From Mycolicibacterium tusciae JS617 (GTDB lineage: Bacteria > Actinomycetota > Actinomycetes > Mycobacteriales > Mycobacteriaceae), in NCBI RefSeq assembly GCF_000243415.2, contig NZ_KI912270.1, positions 4,712,903 through 4,776,902 on the forward strand: a stretch of DNA of 64,000 nucleotides, given 5' to 3'. Under the pieces are notes generated by a model. The model did not search any database and was not told the origin of the DNA. It saw only the letters and a program-made list of their open reading frames with translations. Shown piece by piece: positions 27,429-35,688 of the stretch (the first letter of the stretch is position 1; each line of letters opens with the position of its first letter). The translations under genes were made by a program, and so were the position numbers.

Positions 27429-27695
27429 TCAGCGACTCGATTTGGGCGGCGCCGATTCCAGGCCGATCAATAGGAGGCCGACGAGGACCAGTATGGCGGC
27501 CATCGGGAAGCCGATCAGCAGATCCAGTGTCCCGACGACCCGCATGCTTGCGAGGTGAGCAATCAGATGGGCCACGGCCATGGCCGAGCCCACCACACCG
27601 AACACCCAGCCCACCGCGCGTCTGAAGCCCGTCCAACGGCGCGGCTCTCGAATCACCCGTCGGCGCCCCGCCGGGTATGTGTCGCCTCGCGCCAT
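27429..27695 (-). CDS. Small two-span membrane protein (paralogue of 20954-21214)
   Basis: An 88-aa protein, ATG 27695. The basic N-terminus (RRRVIREPRRWTGFRR) is followed by AVGWVFGVVGSAMAVAHLIA, the loop HLASMRVVGTLDLLIGFP, then MAAILVLVGLLLIGL. The His residues at the end of segment 1 and the loop match the copy at 21 kb. The family and function are not recognised. Its promoter carries operator 27727-27743. Two copies in one putative regulon suggest a real role in it. Confidence 0.75.
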   Translation of the reverse strand: MARGDTYPAGRRRVIREPRRWTGFRRAVGWVFGVVGSAMAVAHLIAHLASMRVVGTLDLLIGFPMAAILVLVGLLLIGLESAPPKSSR

Positions 27696-27726
27696 GGCGC
27701 TCCTGTTCTAACGGGTCCGATTATCT

Positions 27727-27743
27727 ACTATGCAGATTAGTAC
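27727..27743. promoter_or_regulatory. Candidate BlaI-type operator
   Basis: TACTAT-gcaga-TTAGTA, 32 bp upstream of the small membrane protein at 27695. Confidence 0.65.
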
Positions 27744-27985
27744 TGAACCCGGTGCGGGCCGGGAACGCGCTCGGCGAGTCGTCATTCCGGGGCATGTCCC
27801 GCCACCGGCCTCGGCCAGCGTTGCCATGGGCGACGGTCGCAACTCATTCGGGTGCCCGCCTGCGCTCACCGCAGTGGACATTTGGTGCTCGGCCAGCCTG
27901 ATGAGCCGGCCGAGATGGTCACGGCTGTACCTGAAGCCAGTCGAGCTCACCTGAACGATCAGCCGCTCTTCACGGGCCGCGACGG

Positions 27986-28438
27986 TCACCCCTTCGGCAC
28001 GGCGAGCGATCTGATGAGCGTAGCCAGCGCATCGTGACCGACATCGGGGCGTCCCAACCCGACGGAGCCCGGCGTGTATCGAAGGTCTTGAACGAGATCG
28101 GTGAAGGCCGCGTATGCGGTCTACTCGCTGGCGTATTCAGCGACCGCGACGGTGAGCCGGACCATCGCCGTCAAGTCAGTGAATTGCGATCGCCGCGTTG
28201 CTCGCGGCATTCCCGGCGCCATGGGATCCGTTCCTGTGCTTGCCACCCGGGACATCATCGAAACTTCCTGGCGCACAAGCGATAAGGAAACGATCACGCT
28301 GATCGGCAGCGCGGGTGGTGCGGCGGTGTTCCGGCCGAGCACACTATCCAGGACCGGATTGGCGCAACCGCTGATGATCGTCGCCGACACCGCGGCCAGG
28401 GCCAGTATTCGGCGGCCGACGCATCGCTCACACGACAT
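27986..28438 (-). pseudogene. Lipoprotein interrupted by an in-frame TAG
   Basis: ATG 28438 starts MSCERCVGRRILALAAVSAT with the lipobox ISGC. The frame reads to VRLTVAVAEYASE and then TAG (28121-28123). The same frame continues with convincing protein sequence (TAYAAFTDLVQDLRYTPGSV, DALATLIRSLAVPKG) to TGA at 27986-27988, a total of 150 codons. A single C-to-T type change (e.g. CAG to TAG) would explain it. The 102-aa form might still be secreted. The family is not recognised. The operator at 28438-28454 overlaps the start codon, so transcription would be leaderless. Confidence 0.7.
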
Positions 28439-28454
28439 ACTATTCACAGTAGTA
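28438..28454. promoter_or_regulatory. Candidate BlaI-type operator at a leaderless start
   Basis: TACTAT-tcaca-GTAGTA; its edge touches the start codon of the lipoprotein (ATG 28438, minus strand). Confidence 0.65.
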
Positions 28455-28540
28455 CTATGTGTCTGCCGACAGCACCTGCCGCAGCGGTCGCCGTCGAACC
28501 CTGGATTGACACGTCACGCATGTGTGGCCGGGTGGTGCCG

Positions 28541-29443
28541 TCACCCTGCGGTGCAGGACGCTAGCCCCGTCAGCGTAGCGAAGGTCAGCAAGGTGGTCAT
28601 GCCCAGCACCAGCACCGCCCCACAGGCCGCGCTGGATCCGGCGAAGCGGCCCGAGGTTGAACGGCTGCCCGCCAGCCGGGCCAGTCGCAGCTGGGTGCAG
28701 TCGCTGGCGATGCCGAGTGCAGGCGCCGGTGCGGGAGCGCTCTTCAATGTCTGCAACGCCCGGTGCAGGCCGCGGTGGCCGTGGCTACGGGCGGCGTGCG
28801 CGTCGGCGTCCAATTCGACCAGTGTGCGCACTAACGACGGTGAGTGGCGCATCAGCGGCAGCCATCCCAATCCGGCGGCGGCGGCCTGGGCGATGGCGAT
28901 CAGCAGATGATGGCGTCGGCGCACGTGGGCGCGCTCATGGGCTTCGACGGCGCTGACCGCTGCCCGGTCCAGACACTGCTGCATTCCGGTGCTCATCACC
29001 ACCAGCGGCGGGTTGCCGGCCAGGCTGTAGGCCAGCGGCTCGGTGGCCGGCAGCCACAGCACCGCGCCGGGTTGCGGGCTGCGGCCGGTCAACAACCAGG
29101 CCAGCTCGACGTGCTTGTTGTGCAAGCGACGTCGATGCCGGCCGGTGCGGCTGAGCTGCCAGCCCCCGCGTGTCGCGGCGATGGCCAGCGCGGCACCACT
29201 GAGGATGCCCGCGATGGTATCCACCCTTCCGGGCGGACCGGCGTGCAACGCCAGCCAGCACCGGTGCAGCAGTTCGGCCAGCCCCGGCAGTGCGACCGCG
29301 GCGAGCGTGACGCACACGAGCACCGCCCATAGTGCCAATAGCACGGCTGCGTCGGTGCCGCGGCGGGTCAAGGCCTGCAGTATCGATGGTGTGAGGACAC
29401 CGACGGTGAGGCCGCCGATGGTCCACCACATCACCGCGGTCAC
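28541..29443 (-). CDS. M56-family (BlaR1-like) membrane metallopeptidase, copy 2
   Basis: A 300-aa protein with N-terminal membrane segments (MWWTIGGLTVGVLTPSILQA; AVLLALWAVLVCVTLAAVAL). The protease domain has HERAH at 169-173 (SAVEAHERAHVRRRHHLLIA) and LVELDADAHAARSHGHRGL, where the third zinc ligand is expected. It ends in a hydrophobic segment. There is no penicillin-sensor domain. It overlaps the BlaI copy 2 gene by four bases and is the last gene of a four-gene operon (CxxC membrane protein, TlpA, BlaI, M56). It would act as the protease partner of the repressor. Confidence 0.9.
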   Translation of the reverse strand: MTAVMWWTIGGLTVGVLTPSILQALTRRGTDAAVLLALWAVLVCVTLAAVALPGLAELLHRCWLALHAGPPGRVDTIAGILSGAALAIAATRGGWQLSRTGRHRRRLHNKHVELAWLLTGRSPQPGAVLWLPATEPLAYSLAGNPPLVVMSTGMQQCLDRAAVSAVEAHERAHVRRRHHLLIAIAQAAAAGLGWLPLMRHSPSLVRTLVELDADAHAARSHGHRGLHRALQTLKSAPAPAPALGIASDCTQLRLARLAGSRSTSGRFAGSSAACGAVLVLGMTTLLTFATLTGLASCTAG

Positions 29444-29865
29444 CGCCGTCGGCCCCGTTCTTTCAGGCCGCGGGTCAATGCCCGCGACTCCGCGGTGGTG
29501 GCGCTGCGCGCGAAGTGCAGCAGCGCCGCGGCGGGGTCGCCGCTGTCGGCGAGTAGCTCGCGCAGCGCGTCGGTGGCCGCTTGAAGACGGTCGCGGGTGG
29601 CCCGGTAGCTGTAGGCACGGCCGTCGAGCTCACGGCTCAGCCATCCCTTGCGGTAGAGGTTGTCCATCACGGTCATCACGGTCGTATAGGCGGGTTGGCG
29701 GGCGGAGTCGAGTTTGTCGAGGACGTCACGGACCCGCATCGCGTCGTTGGTGTGCCAGACGACCTCCATAATGGCGGCTTCTAACTCGCCGAGCCCGGGC
29801 AGGGTCGGGGGGTGGCGCGGTGGGGTGCGCGGCGATGTCCGCTTGGTTGTTTTGCGGGCTGTCAT
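29440..29865 (-). CDS. BlaI/MecI/CopY-family repressor, copy 2
   Basis: A 141-aa winged-helix repressor, ATG 29865 overlapping the TlpA stop. After a basic lead (RKTTKRTSPRTPPRHPP) come GELEAAIMEVVWHTNDAMRV, LDKLDSARQPAYTTVMTVMD, NLYRKGWLSRELDGRAYSYR and C-terminal helices. The recognition region (AYTTVMTVMDNLY) is nearly identical to copy 1, so both may bind the same operators and could form mixed dimers. It lies inside an operon controlled by operator 31026-31042, giving autoregulation. Confidence 0.93.
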   Translation of the reverse strand: MTARKTTKRTSPRTPPRHPPTLPGLGELEAAIMEVVWHTNDAMRVRDVLDKLDSARQPAYTTVMTVMDNLYRKGWLSRELDGRAYSYRATRDRLQAATDALRELLADSGDPAAALLHFARSATTAESRALTRGLKERGRRR

Positions 29866-30488
29866 CGGTTCTGCCTTTCCCCAAGCGCGGCCGCGACGGA
29901 TTGGTTGACCTGCGCGACATCGCGAAAAACCAGTACGTCCTGTAGGCGGCGCACAGATCCGTCGGTACCGACAAGGTAGCTCAGCGGCAGCAGCGGCGGC
30001 GTGCCCAACGCGCCGGCCACCGAATCGGCGTCGGTGAACGACGGATAGCCGATTCGCAGGTCGCGGACCAAGGCCGCAGCCGACGACGGCCGGTCGCGCA
30101 CGTTGACACCGACCACCCGCACCGCACCGGGCGTATCAGCGTAGGCGTCGAGGACCGGCATCTCCTCTCGGCACGGTGCGCACCACGCCGCCCACAAATT
30201 GAGGAGCGTCGCCCCACCGGCCACGGCCGCGCCGACATCGACCGGCTGCGAGGACCCCAGGCAGCGGGCCATCGCCCCGGACAGTGCGGGCACCGGTGAG
30301 GCGCCGGGCACCGGCACCGGGCAACCCAGTACGCCGGCCTCGGTCACCGCGGGGTCGGCGCCGGCCCCGGCGTGGTCGGCGGATATTCGCTGCCGAGCCG
30401 GTGCAGACACCGGGTCGTGACTGATGAGCACACCGGCGATGGCGGCCGCCGCGGCGGCGACCAGCATGGCCAACGGTCGACCCCGCAC
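29862..30488 (-). CDS. TlpA-type thioredoxin-like exported protein, copy 2
   Basis: A 208-aa protein; GTG 30488 directly follows the upstream stop, ATG 30467 is an alternative. Membrane anchor or signal: MLVAAAAAAIAGVLISHDPV. The redoxin domain has LLNLWAAWCAPCREEMPVLD with the CAPC active site, VRVVGVNVRDRPSSAAALVR and the cis-Pro region LPLSYLVGTDG. It resembles the protein at 712 in motif order but is clearly a different paralogue. It is coupled to BlaI copy 2 (ATGA overlap). Its partner may be the CxxC membrane protein just upstream rather than CcdA. Confidence 0.88.
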   Translation of the reverse strand: MRGRPLAMLVAAAAAAIAGVLISHDPVSAPARQRISADHAGAGADPAVTEAGVLGCPVPVPGASPVPALSGAMARCLGSSQPVDVGAAVAGGATLLNLWAAWCAPCREEMPVLDAYADTPGAVRVVGVNVRDRPSSAAALVRDLRIGYPSFTDADSVAGALGTPPLLPLSYLVGTDGSVRRLQDVLVFRDVAQVNQSVAAALGERQNR

Positions 30489-30490
30489 CG

Positions 30491-30979
30491 CTACCTGTCG
30501 CGCTCTGCAGAAGGCACCGCGGTCGCCCTCGGCGACAGCGCAGCTTCGCCGCTCACCGGGCAGGAACGCAACGTCAGCCGCCGCCACAGCGCCCAACCCA
30601 GCAGTGCCAGCGACGCCGCCGCGATCAGCGGCTGAATCGGTGCCCACACGTTGAGTGCGCCACTGACTCCGATGGCGGCCACCACCAGCTTGTTGCACAC
30701 CGGGCAGCCCACCGCCAGCACCGATCCGACGTTGGCCAGTATCCCGGCGCGCCTCGGCGCCGCGGACGCCGCCGGGCGAGCGACATAGGTGGCGAGCAGG
30801 ATCCCACTGACCACCGCGGTCAGTGCCCACACGGTGTAGCTCCACCACGGCACCGGGGTCATCCGCACGAAAATCGGATTGTCCACCAGTGCGCTGGGCA
30901 CGCCCACTGCCAACGCGACCACCGCTGCGGCCACTACGGCGACGGCCAATTGCAGCCACAGCACCCGACGCACGATCAT
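30491..30979 (-). CDS. Polytopic membrane protein with a CPVCNK motif
   Basis: A 162-aa protein with four membrane segments: LWLQLAVAVVAAAVVALAVG, WWSYTVWALTAVVSGILLAT, ILANVGSVLAVGCPVCNKLV and QPLIAAASLALLGWALWRRL. The third carries CPVC inside or at the edge of the membrane. A CxxC in a membrane segment suggests thiol-disulfide exchange, a short functional stand-in for CcdA; this is inference from the neighbouring TlpA. It starts a four-gene operon ending with M56, with operator 31026-31042 about 47 bp upstream. Confidence 0.75.
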   Translation of the reverse strand: MIVRRVLWLQLAVAVVAAAVVALAVGVPSALVDNPIFVRMTPVPWWSYTVWALTAVVSGILLATYVARPAASAAPRRAGILANVGSVLAVGCPVCNKLVVAAIGVSGALNVWAPIQPLIAAASLALLGWALWRRLTLRSCPVSGEAALSPRATAVPSAERDR

Positions 30980-31025
30980 CTAATCACCATCCTGCATGCC
31001 CAGCGCCACAACATCTACAGCTTAA

Positions 31026-31042
31026 TACTATTTGTCATAGTA
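31026..31042. promoter_or_regulatory. Candidate BlaI-type operator of the TlpA-BlaI-M56 operon
   Basis: TACTAT-ttgtc-ATAGTA, a perfect inverted repeat (6-bp arms, 5-bp spacer), the cleanest example of the motif, 47 bp before the first gene of the operon encoding BlaI copy 2. Confidence 0.75.
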
Positions 31043-31206
31043 GCTAAATCCGTAGTCGATGATCGCTTCACTGCGGCGCGCTCGCTGTGGTCACGACGGC
31101 GCGCTGCCCTATCGCCACAGGTATCCCAGGCAACACTGCAATCGATCAAACCCGATCTCCTGGATCCGATTAGCAGTCAGCGGCGTCACCGCCAGCCACT
31201 TGTGAC

Positions 31207-31223
31207 TCCTATTTTGCATAGTA
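31207..31223. promoter_or_regulatory. Imperfect candidate BlaI-type operator, target unclear
   Basis: TCCTAT-tttgc-ATAGTA; first triplet TCC instead of TAC. It lies mid-way between the BlaI operon and the RipA-like gene. Confidence 0.35.
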
Positions 31224-31446
31224 GATATTTCGGGTTGGTCGACGGCGTCGATGTATAGCGCGGCAACTGGCGGGTCGGATACCCGCCGCCGAAACGGCAT
31301 GCGCCCCAACCCTGGAAGGGCCCTCCCTGCACCCACATCTAGGTAAGCGTTCACCGCAACGACCAATCACATGGCGCACGCGCGCCGGCCCAGACCGTTA
31401 CGACAATGAGACTGTGACGGATGTTTCCAGTGAGACAGTAGTGGTG

Positions 31447-31463
31447 TACGTTGCCAATACGTA
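31447..31463. promoter_or_regulatory. Candidate BlaI-type operator
   Basis: TACGTT-gccaa-TACGTA, 108 bp upstream of the RipA-like NlpC/P60 gene. Confidence 0.55.
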
Positions 31464-31570
31464 CTGGACAACTACTTACTCGCGCAAGCCATAGCTGTGC
31501 CAGGGGAGTTCTGACCCGACGACCTGTCGACGGTGACGCACCAGCGCACCCCGCTAAGGGAGATCACGTG

Positions 31571-32977
31571 ATGAAGCCCCTACGCCGCCTCGCCGTTGCC
31601 GTCACCGTGGCTGCTGCTTTGCTGGCCTACGGTGGCGGAACCGCGCAGGGCTCCCACGACGGCACAAGCCATTCGGGCTCGCAGATCTCCGCGCTGGTCG
31701 CTGATCTCGCGCAGGCCGATCAGCGCCTGGCCGATATCGGCGCGCAGATTCAGGGCCAGCAGGAAGGGGTGAACAAAGCCCTGGTCGACGTGGCCAACGC
31801 CCGGGAAGCAGCCGCAGCGGCGCGCGGCGACGTAGAAGCCAGCCAGCAAGCGCTGTCCGATTCCAACACGGCGATCGCCGCCGCTCAAGAGCGCTTTGAT
31901 GACTTCGCCGCCGCCACCTACGTCAATGGACCACCGCAGGCGCTGGTTTCGGCGGCCAGCCCGGAGGACATCATCGCCACCGCCAGCGCCGAGCAGACCC
32001 TGGCGCTGAGCCATCGCAATGCGCTGACCGATCTGCAGCGCACCCGTACCGAGCAGGCAAATCGAGCATCTGCAGCGCGCGCAGCCCAGCAGCGCGCCGA
32101 CCAGGCGGCCGCTGATGCCGAGCGAAGTCAGCAAGCGGCGGTGGCGGCGCTGACCGAGGCGCAGCGCCAATTCGGTGTCCAGCAGGGCGAAGTCGATCAA
32201 CTAGCCGCCGCTCGTGATGCCGCGCAGACCCGTCTGGACGCCGCCCGCCCGGCGCCTTCCCCCTCCACTCGGGCGCCGGCGACCGCCGCGGGCGCAGCGT
32301 CGCCGACCCCGGACCGGTGGGACCCGCAAAGCCCGGCGGGCACGCCGGCGCCGGCCGACTCCAGTCAGTGGGACACCACGTTGCCAATGGTCCCCAGCGC
32401 CAACGTCACCGGCGATCCCATCGCCATCGTCAACGCGGTGCTGCAGATCTCGGCAACCTCGGCGCAGCTGACCGCGGACATGGGCCGAAAGTTCCTGACA
32501 CAGCTCGGGATCCTGCCGCAAGCCTCCGCACCCGCGGATCCCGGTTTCACCAACGGGCGCATCCCGGGGGGGTATGGCGGCCGGGCAATGGAATACGTGA
32601 TCCGCCGGGCCATGTCGCAGCTGGGTGTGCCCTATTCGTGGGGCGGCGGCAACGCTAACGGTCCGTCCCGCGGCATCGACCAGGGCGCCAACACCGTCGG
32701 GTTCGACTGCTCCGGGCTGTACCTGTATGCCTTCGCCGGAGTGGGCATCAAGCTGGACCACTATTCCGGCTCGCAGTACAACGCCGGACGCAAAGTCCCT
32801 TCGTCACAAATGCGACGGGGCGATCTGATCTTCTATGGCCCCAACGCAAGCCAGCATGAAGCCATGTACCTCGGCGACGGGCAGATGCTCGAAGCCCCCT
32901 TCACCGGCTCACAAGTCCGCATCGCGCCGGTACGTACCAGCGGCATGATGCCCTACGTCACCCGGCTCATCGAGTAG
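31571..32977 (+). CDS. RipA-like NlpC/P60 peptidoglycan endopeptidase
   Basis: A 468-aa secreted protein from ATG 31571. The signal peptide ends near TAQG. Residues 30-220 are a long Ala/Gln-rich coiled coil (DLAQADQRLADIGAQIQGQQ; RAAQQRADQAAADAERSQQA), which in RipA blocks the active site until processing. A Pro/Ala/Thr linker follows, then the NlpC/P60 domain with Cys380 (VGFDCSGLYLYAFAGVG) and His429 (QHEAMYLGDG). It would cut D-Glu/mDAP stem-peptide bonds at the septum. Its C-terminal domain is closer to the RipD-like proteins at 39.7 and 49.9 kb than to the one at 38.3 kb. Confidence 0.93.
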   Translation: MKPLRRLAVAVTVAAALLAYGGGTAQGSHDGTSHSGSQISALVADLAQADQRLADIGAQIQGQQEGVNKALVDVANAREAAAAARGDVEASQQALSDSNTAIAAAQERFDDFAAATYVNGPPQALVSAASPEDIIATASAEQTLALSHRNALTDLQRTRTEQANRASAARAAQQRADQAAADAERSQQAAVAALTEAQRQFGVQQGEVDQLAAARDAAQTRLDAARPAPSPSTRAPATAAGAASPTPDRWDPQSPAGTPAPADSSQWDTTLPMVPSANVTGDPIAIVNAVLQISATSAQLTADMGRKFLTQLGILPQASAPADPGFTNGRIPGGYGGRAMEYVIRRAMSQLGVPYSWGGGNANGPSRGIDQGANTVGFDCSGLYLYAFAGVGIKLDHYSGSQYNAGRKVPSSQMRRGDLIFYGPNASQHEAMYLGDGQMLEAPFTGSQVRIAPVRTSGMMPYVTRLIE

Positions 32978-33063
32978 TGAGTCTCTCGAGCTGCCCTGGC
33001 TGGCTTGCTTACCCGTTCACCGCTGACCGTAGCTGTGAGATGCGCGGCGTCGCCGAACCGCGG

Positions 33064-34584
33064 TCAGGAGGTGTAGTTAAGGCTGGTCATCATGCCGGCT
33101 TCCTGGTGATAGGTGTTGTGGCAGTGCAGCATCCACATGCCGGGGTTGTCGGCAACGAATGACACGCGCAGTTGCTGCATGGGCAGCACGATCACGGTGT
33201 CTTTGCGTGCGCCGGGTCGTCCGTCGGCCGTGAGGACCTCAAAGGTGTGGCCGTGCAGATGCATGGGATGCCACATCATCGTGGTGTTCCTGAACAACAG
33301 GGTGACGCGTTGACCCTCACGGACTTCCAATGGCCGGGTCTTGGCGAACGGCAGGCCGTTGATCGTCCAGTCGTAGCGCATCATCGACCCGCCCAGATCG
33401 GCGGGCAGCTCCACATCGGCGCGCGCAGCCGGCAACGCCGCACCCGGCGCAGCCGAGAACGCCTCAACGGTGCCGACACGGCCCTGCAACTCGGGAGGCG
33501 CATAATCGGCGGGCGGCGGCGAACCCGCACCGCTGACCAACAATGCACGTGCCGATGCGTTCTTGCCTTCCGCGGCGGCAACCAGCGGGAACACTCCGTC
33601 GCCGGCGGTGACCACCACGTCGTAGCGCTCCCCCATCCCGATCAGCACCGCGTCAACGTCGGTCGGCACGACCGCAAACCCGTCGGTGTGGGTCACCGTC
33701 ATTTTGTGCCCGGCCAACGCGACCCGAAACGCCGTGTCGGAGCCCGCGTTGATCAGCCGGATCCGCACACGTTGGCCCGGCTTGACTCGAAAACTGCTCG
33801 GCGCCTGCGGAATACGGCCGTTGATCAGATAGTAGGGATAGCTGACATCTCCGGCGTCGCCACCGAGCAGCGCGCTGCTGCCCGCTCCCCCGACCCCCGG
33901 AACGGTGCCCATGCCGGGCATGCCGGGCATATCGCCCATCCCGGGCATGTCGTGACCGCCCGGTGACCCGCGCAGCCCGTCATAGATCTGGGCCGGGCTC
34001 GATCCGACCCCGTCGGTCCAATCGTCGAGCATGACCACCCACTCTGCGTCATAGCCCACCGACTCGGTGGGGTCGTCGACGATTACCGGGAAGTACAAGC
34101 CGGTGTCGGCGTCCAGGCCGGTGTGCGGATGAGCCCAGTAGGTTCCCGGATACGGGACGGAGAACCGGTAGGTGAAGTCGCCGCCGGCGTCGATGTCGCG
34201 TGTGGCCGGTGATGCACCATCCATGTCGTTGCGCAGAGCGATGCCATGCCAGTGCACCGACGTGCTGCGGTCGAGTCGGTTGCGCACGGTGACTGCCAGT
34301 TCGTCGCCCACCGACGCCCGCACCAGCGGCCCGGGGACGGTGCCGTTGTAGGAGACGCTCTGGGCCACCGTGCCGCCAAGGTCTACACCCGTGCCATCGG
34401 CGGTCAGCGTGGCCGACACTGTGCGCCCGCTGTGCGGGCGGCGTGCCTCCGCGCCGGCAACCGCGTTATTGGGCACGACGACGCTGCTGCCGCGCGTGCA
34501 GGCGGCCACGGTGGCCGCGGAGGCCGCCGTAGCGACAAGAAAGCTGCGCCGACTCCACTGCCCGGACCCCCGCAACTCACCCAT
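33064..34584 (-). CDS. Multicopper oxidase (MmcO-like, Tat-exported)
   Basis: A 506-aa protein from ATG 34584. Twin-arginine signal: RRSFLVATAASAATVAACT, with a Cys that may also be lipidated. The four copper-ligand motifs are clear: VHWHGIAL, WAHPHTG, HPMHLHGHTFEV and MLHCHNTYHQEAGM, giving the type 1 Cys-His and the trinuclear His set. A Met/Gly/Pro loop (MPGMGDMPGMPGMGTVPGVG) sits near residue 230, like the Met-rich inserts of cuprous oxidases. MmcO (Rv0846c) oxidises Cu(I) outside the cytoplasm and protects against copper. It overlaps the small membrane gene upstream. Confidence 0.95.
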   Translation of the reverse strand: MGELRGSGQWSRRSFLVATAASAATVAACTRGSSVVVPNNAVAGAEARRPHSGRTVSATLTADGTGVDLGGTVAQSVSYNGTVPGPLVRASVGDELAVTVRNRLDRSTSVHWHGIALRNDMDGASPATRDIDAGGDFTYRFSVPYPGTYWAHPHTGLDADTGLYFPVIVDDPTESVGYDAEWVVMLDDWTDGVGSSPAQIYDGLRGSPGGHDMPGMGDMPGMPGMGTVPGVGGAGSSALLGGDAGDVSYPYYLINGRIPQAPSSFRVKPGQRVRIRLINAGSDTAFRVALAGHKMTVTHTDGFAVVPTDVDAVLIGMGERYDVVVTAGDGVFPLVAAAEGKNASARALLVSGAGSPPPADYAPPELQGRVGTVEAFSAAPGAALPAARADVELPADLGGSMMRYDWTINGLPFAKTRPLEVREGQRVTLLFRNTTMMWHPMHLHGHTFEVLTADGRPGARKDTVIVLPMQQLRVSFVADNPGMWMLHCHNTYHQEAGMMTSLNYTS

Positions 34585-34816
34585 TACCCACACCCGCCCG
34601 TGGCGATCTGTCGTGTTTCGGCTTGCCGCTGCGCACGCCAGCCCGTTTGGGGGCTGCGAATCGGCGACCCTGGCGCCCACCTGCGGGGCCGCCGAACAGT
34701 GCCGCCGTAGCGACGATGACGAGTCCCCAACCCAACACCAGTGCGCCAGTCAGCGCCAGCAATAGGTGCCAGTCGCCAACGGCTTCGAACGCCACAGGCG
34801 CCCATCCCATACTCAT
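34577..34816 (-). CDS. Small membrane protein upstream of the multicopper oxidase
   Basis: A 79-aa protein from ATG 34816 with GAAGGAGA 5 bp upstream. It has one hydrophobic segment (HLLLALTGALVLGWGLVIVA, then TAALFGGPAGG) and a basic tail (RRFAAPKRAGVRSGKPKHDR). It overlaps the multicopper oxidase start by 8 bp, so the two are co-translated. The family is not recognised. It could help membrane attachment or export of the oxidase; that is inference from position. Confidence 0.7.
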   Translation of the reverse strand: MSMGWAPVAFEAVGDWHLLLALTGALVLGWGLVIVATAALFGGPAGGRQGRRFAAPKRAGVRSGKPKHDRSPRAGVGNG

Positions 34817-34932
34817 AGCGGTCTCCTTCACTGACCACAATGAAGGCGCCAAAGGGTTGAACCGATAAGGGTCGTGTGAAGATTCGTTGAAGAATGCTCC
34901 GGCGCGTCTACGTGTGGCGGTTACCCGGCACG

Positions 34933-35688
34933 ATGAACGCCATGACCAACACAAAAGCGCCGTCGGGTGAGGATGCGCGCGGCTACCGAGCGCTCGTGGT
35001 GGATGACGAGGCCGCGTTGGCTGAGGTCGTGGCCAGCTATCTCACTCGCGAGCACTTCGCCACCCGCATCGTCGACAACGGTCCCGACGCGGTCACCGTG
35101 GCCCGCGAGTTCGACCCCGACGTGGTGATCCTCGACCTCGGGCTGCCCGGCATGGACGGGTTAGAGGTGTGCCGCACGCTGCGCACCTTCTCCGACGCCT
35201 ACGTGGTCATGCTCACCGCCCGCGACACCGAAATGGACACGATCGTGGGACTCACTGTCGGTGCCGACGATTACGTCGCCAAACCCTTTAGCCCGCGGGA
35301 ACTGGTGGCACGAATCCGGGCGATGCTGCGGCGGCCGCGCGTCGCGCCCGACCGCGAGGCCACCCGCCGCGGCGGCGTGCCCGCCCCGCTGCGCTTCGGG
35401 CCGCTGCATATCGACGTAGCCGCGCGGGAAGTGTCCCTGAACGGTGAAGCGATCCTGCTGACCCGCACCGAATTTGACATTCTCGCCGCCCTTTCGGCGC
35501 GCCCGGGCGTGGTACTGAGCCGCCGCCAGTTGCTCGAGACGGTGCGGGAGGGCCCCTGGGTCGGCAACGAACACCTCGTCGATGTTCACATCGGTCATGT
35601 GCGACGCAAACTGGGCGACGATCCGGCCGCGCCGCGCTACGTCATCACCGTGCGCGGCGTCGGATACCGGATGGGAAGCGGGCAGTAA
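34933..35688 (+). CDS. OmpR-family response regulator
   Basis: A 251-aa protein from ATG 34933 (34942 also possible). The receiver is complete: ALVVDDEAALAEVV (acidic pair), VVILDLGLPGMDG (phospho-Asp), MLTARDTEMD and GADDYVAKPFSPREL. The winged helix is typical (LLTRTEFDILAALSARPGVV; HIGHVRRKLGDDPAAPRYVI; VRGVGYRM). The stop overlaps the kinase start (TAATG), a standard regulator-kinase operon. It is divergent from the multicopper oxidase unit, so a link to copper or redox sensing is plausible but unproven. Confidence 0.95.
   Translation: MNAMTNTKAPSGEDARGYRALVVDDEAALAEVVASYLTREHFATRIVDNGPDAVTVAREFDPDVVILDLGLPGMDGLEVCRTLRTFSDAYVVMLTARDTEMDTIVGLTVGADDYVAKPFSPRELVARIRAMLRRPRVAPDREATRRGGVPAPLRFGPLHIDVAAREVSLNGEAILLTRTEFDILAALSARPGVVLSRRQLLETVREGPWVGNEHLVDVHIGHVRRKLGDDPAAPRYVITVRGVGYRMGSGQ

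Larger units (their letters stand above)
31043..31570. other. 528-bp divergent intergenic region
   Basis: It lies between the BlaI operon and the RipA-like gene. It holds operator-like sites at 31207 and 31447. No coding sequence is supported. Confidence 0.45.

Noticed and set aside
27708..27989. Minus-strand 93-aa frame between the small membrane protein and the lipoprotein
   Set aside because: Its 3' end covers operator 27727-27743 and it has no recognisable motif.
30489..30959. Long minus-strand frame fused to TlpA copy 2
   Set aside because: It is an out-of-frame shadow of the CPVC membrane protein gene; the redoxin protein starts at 30488.
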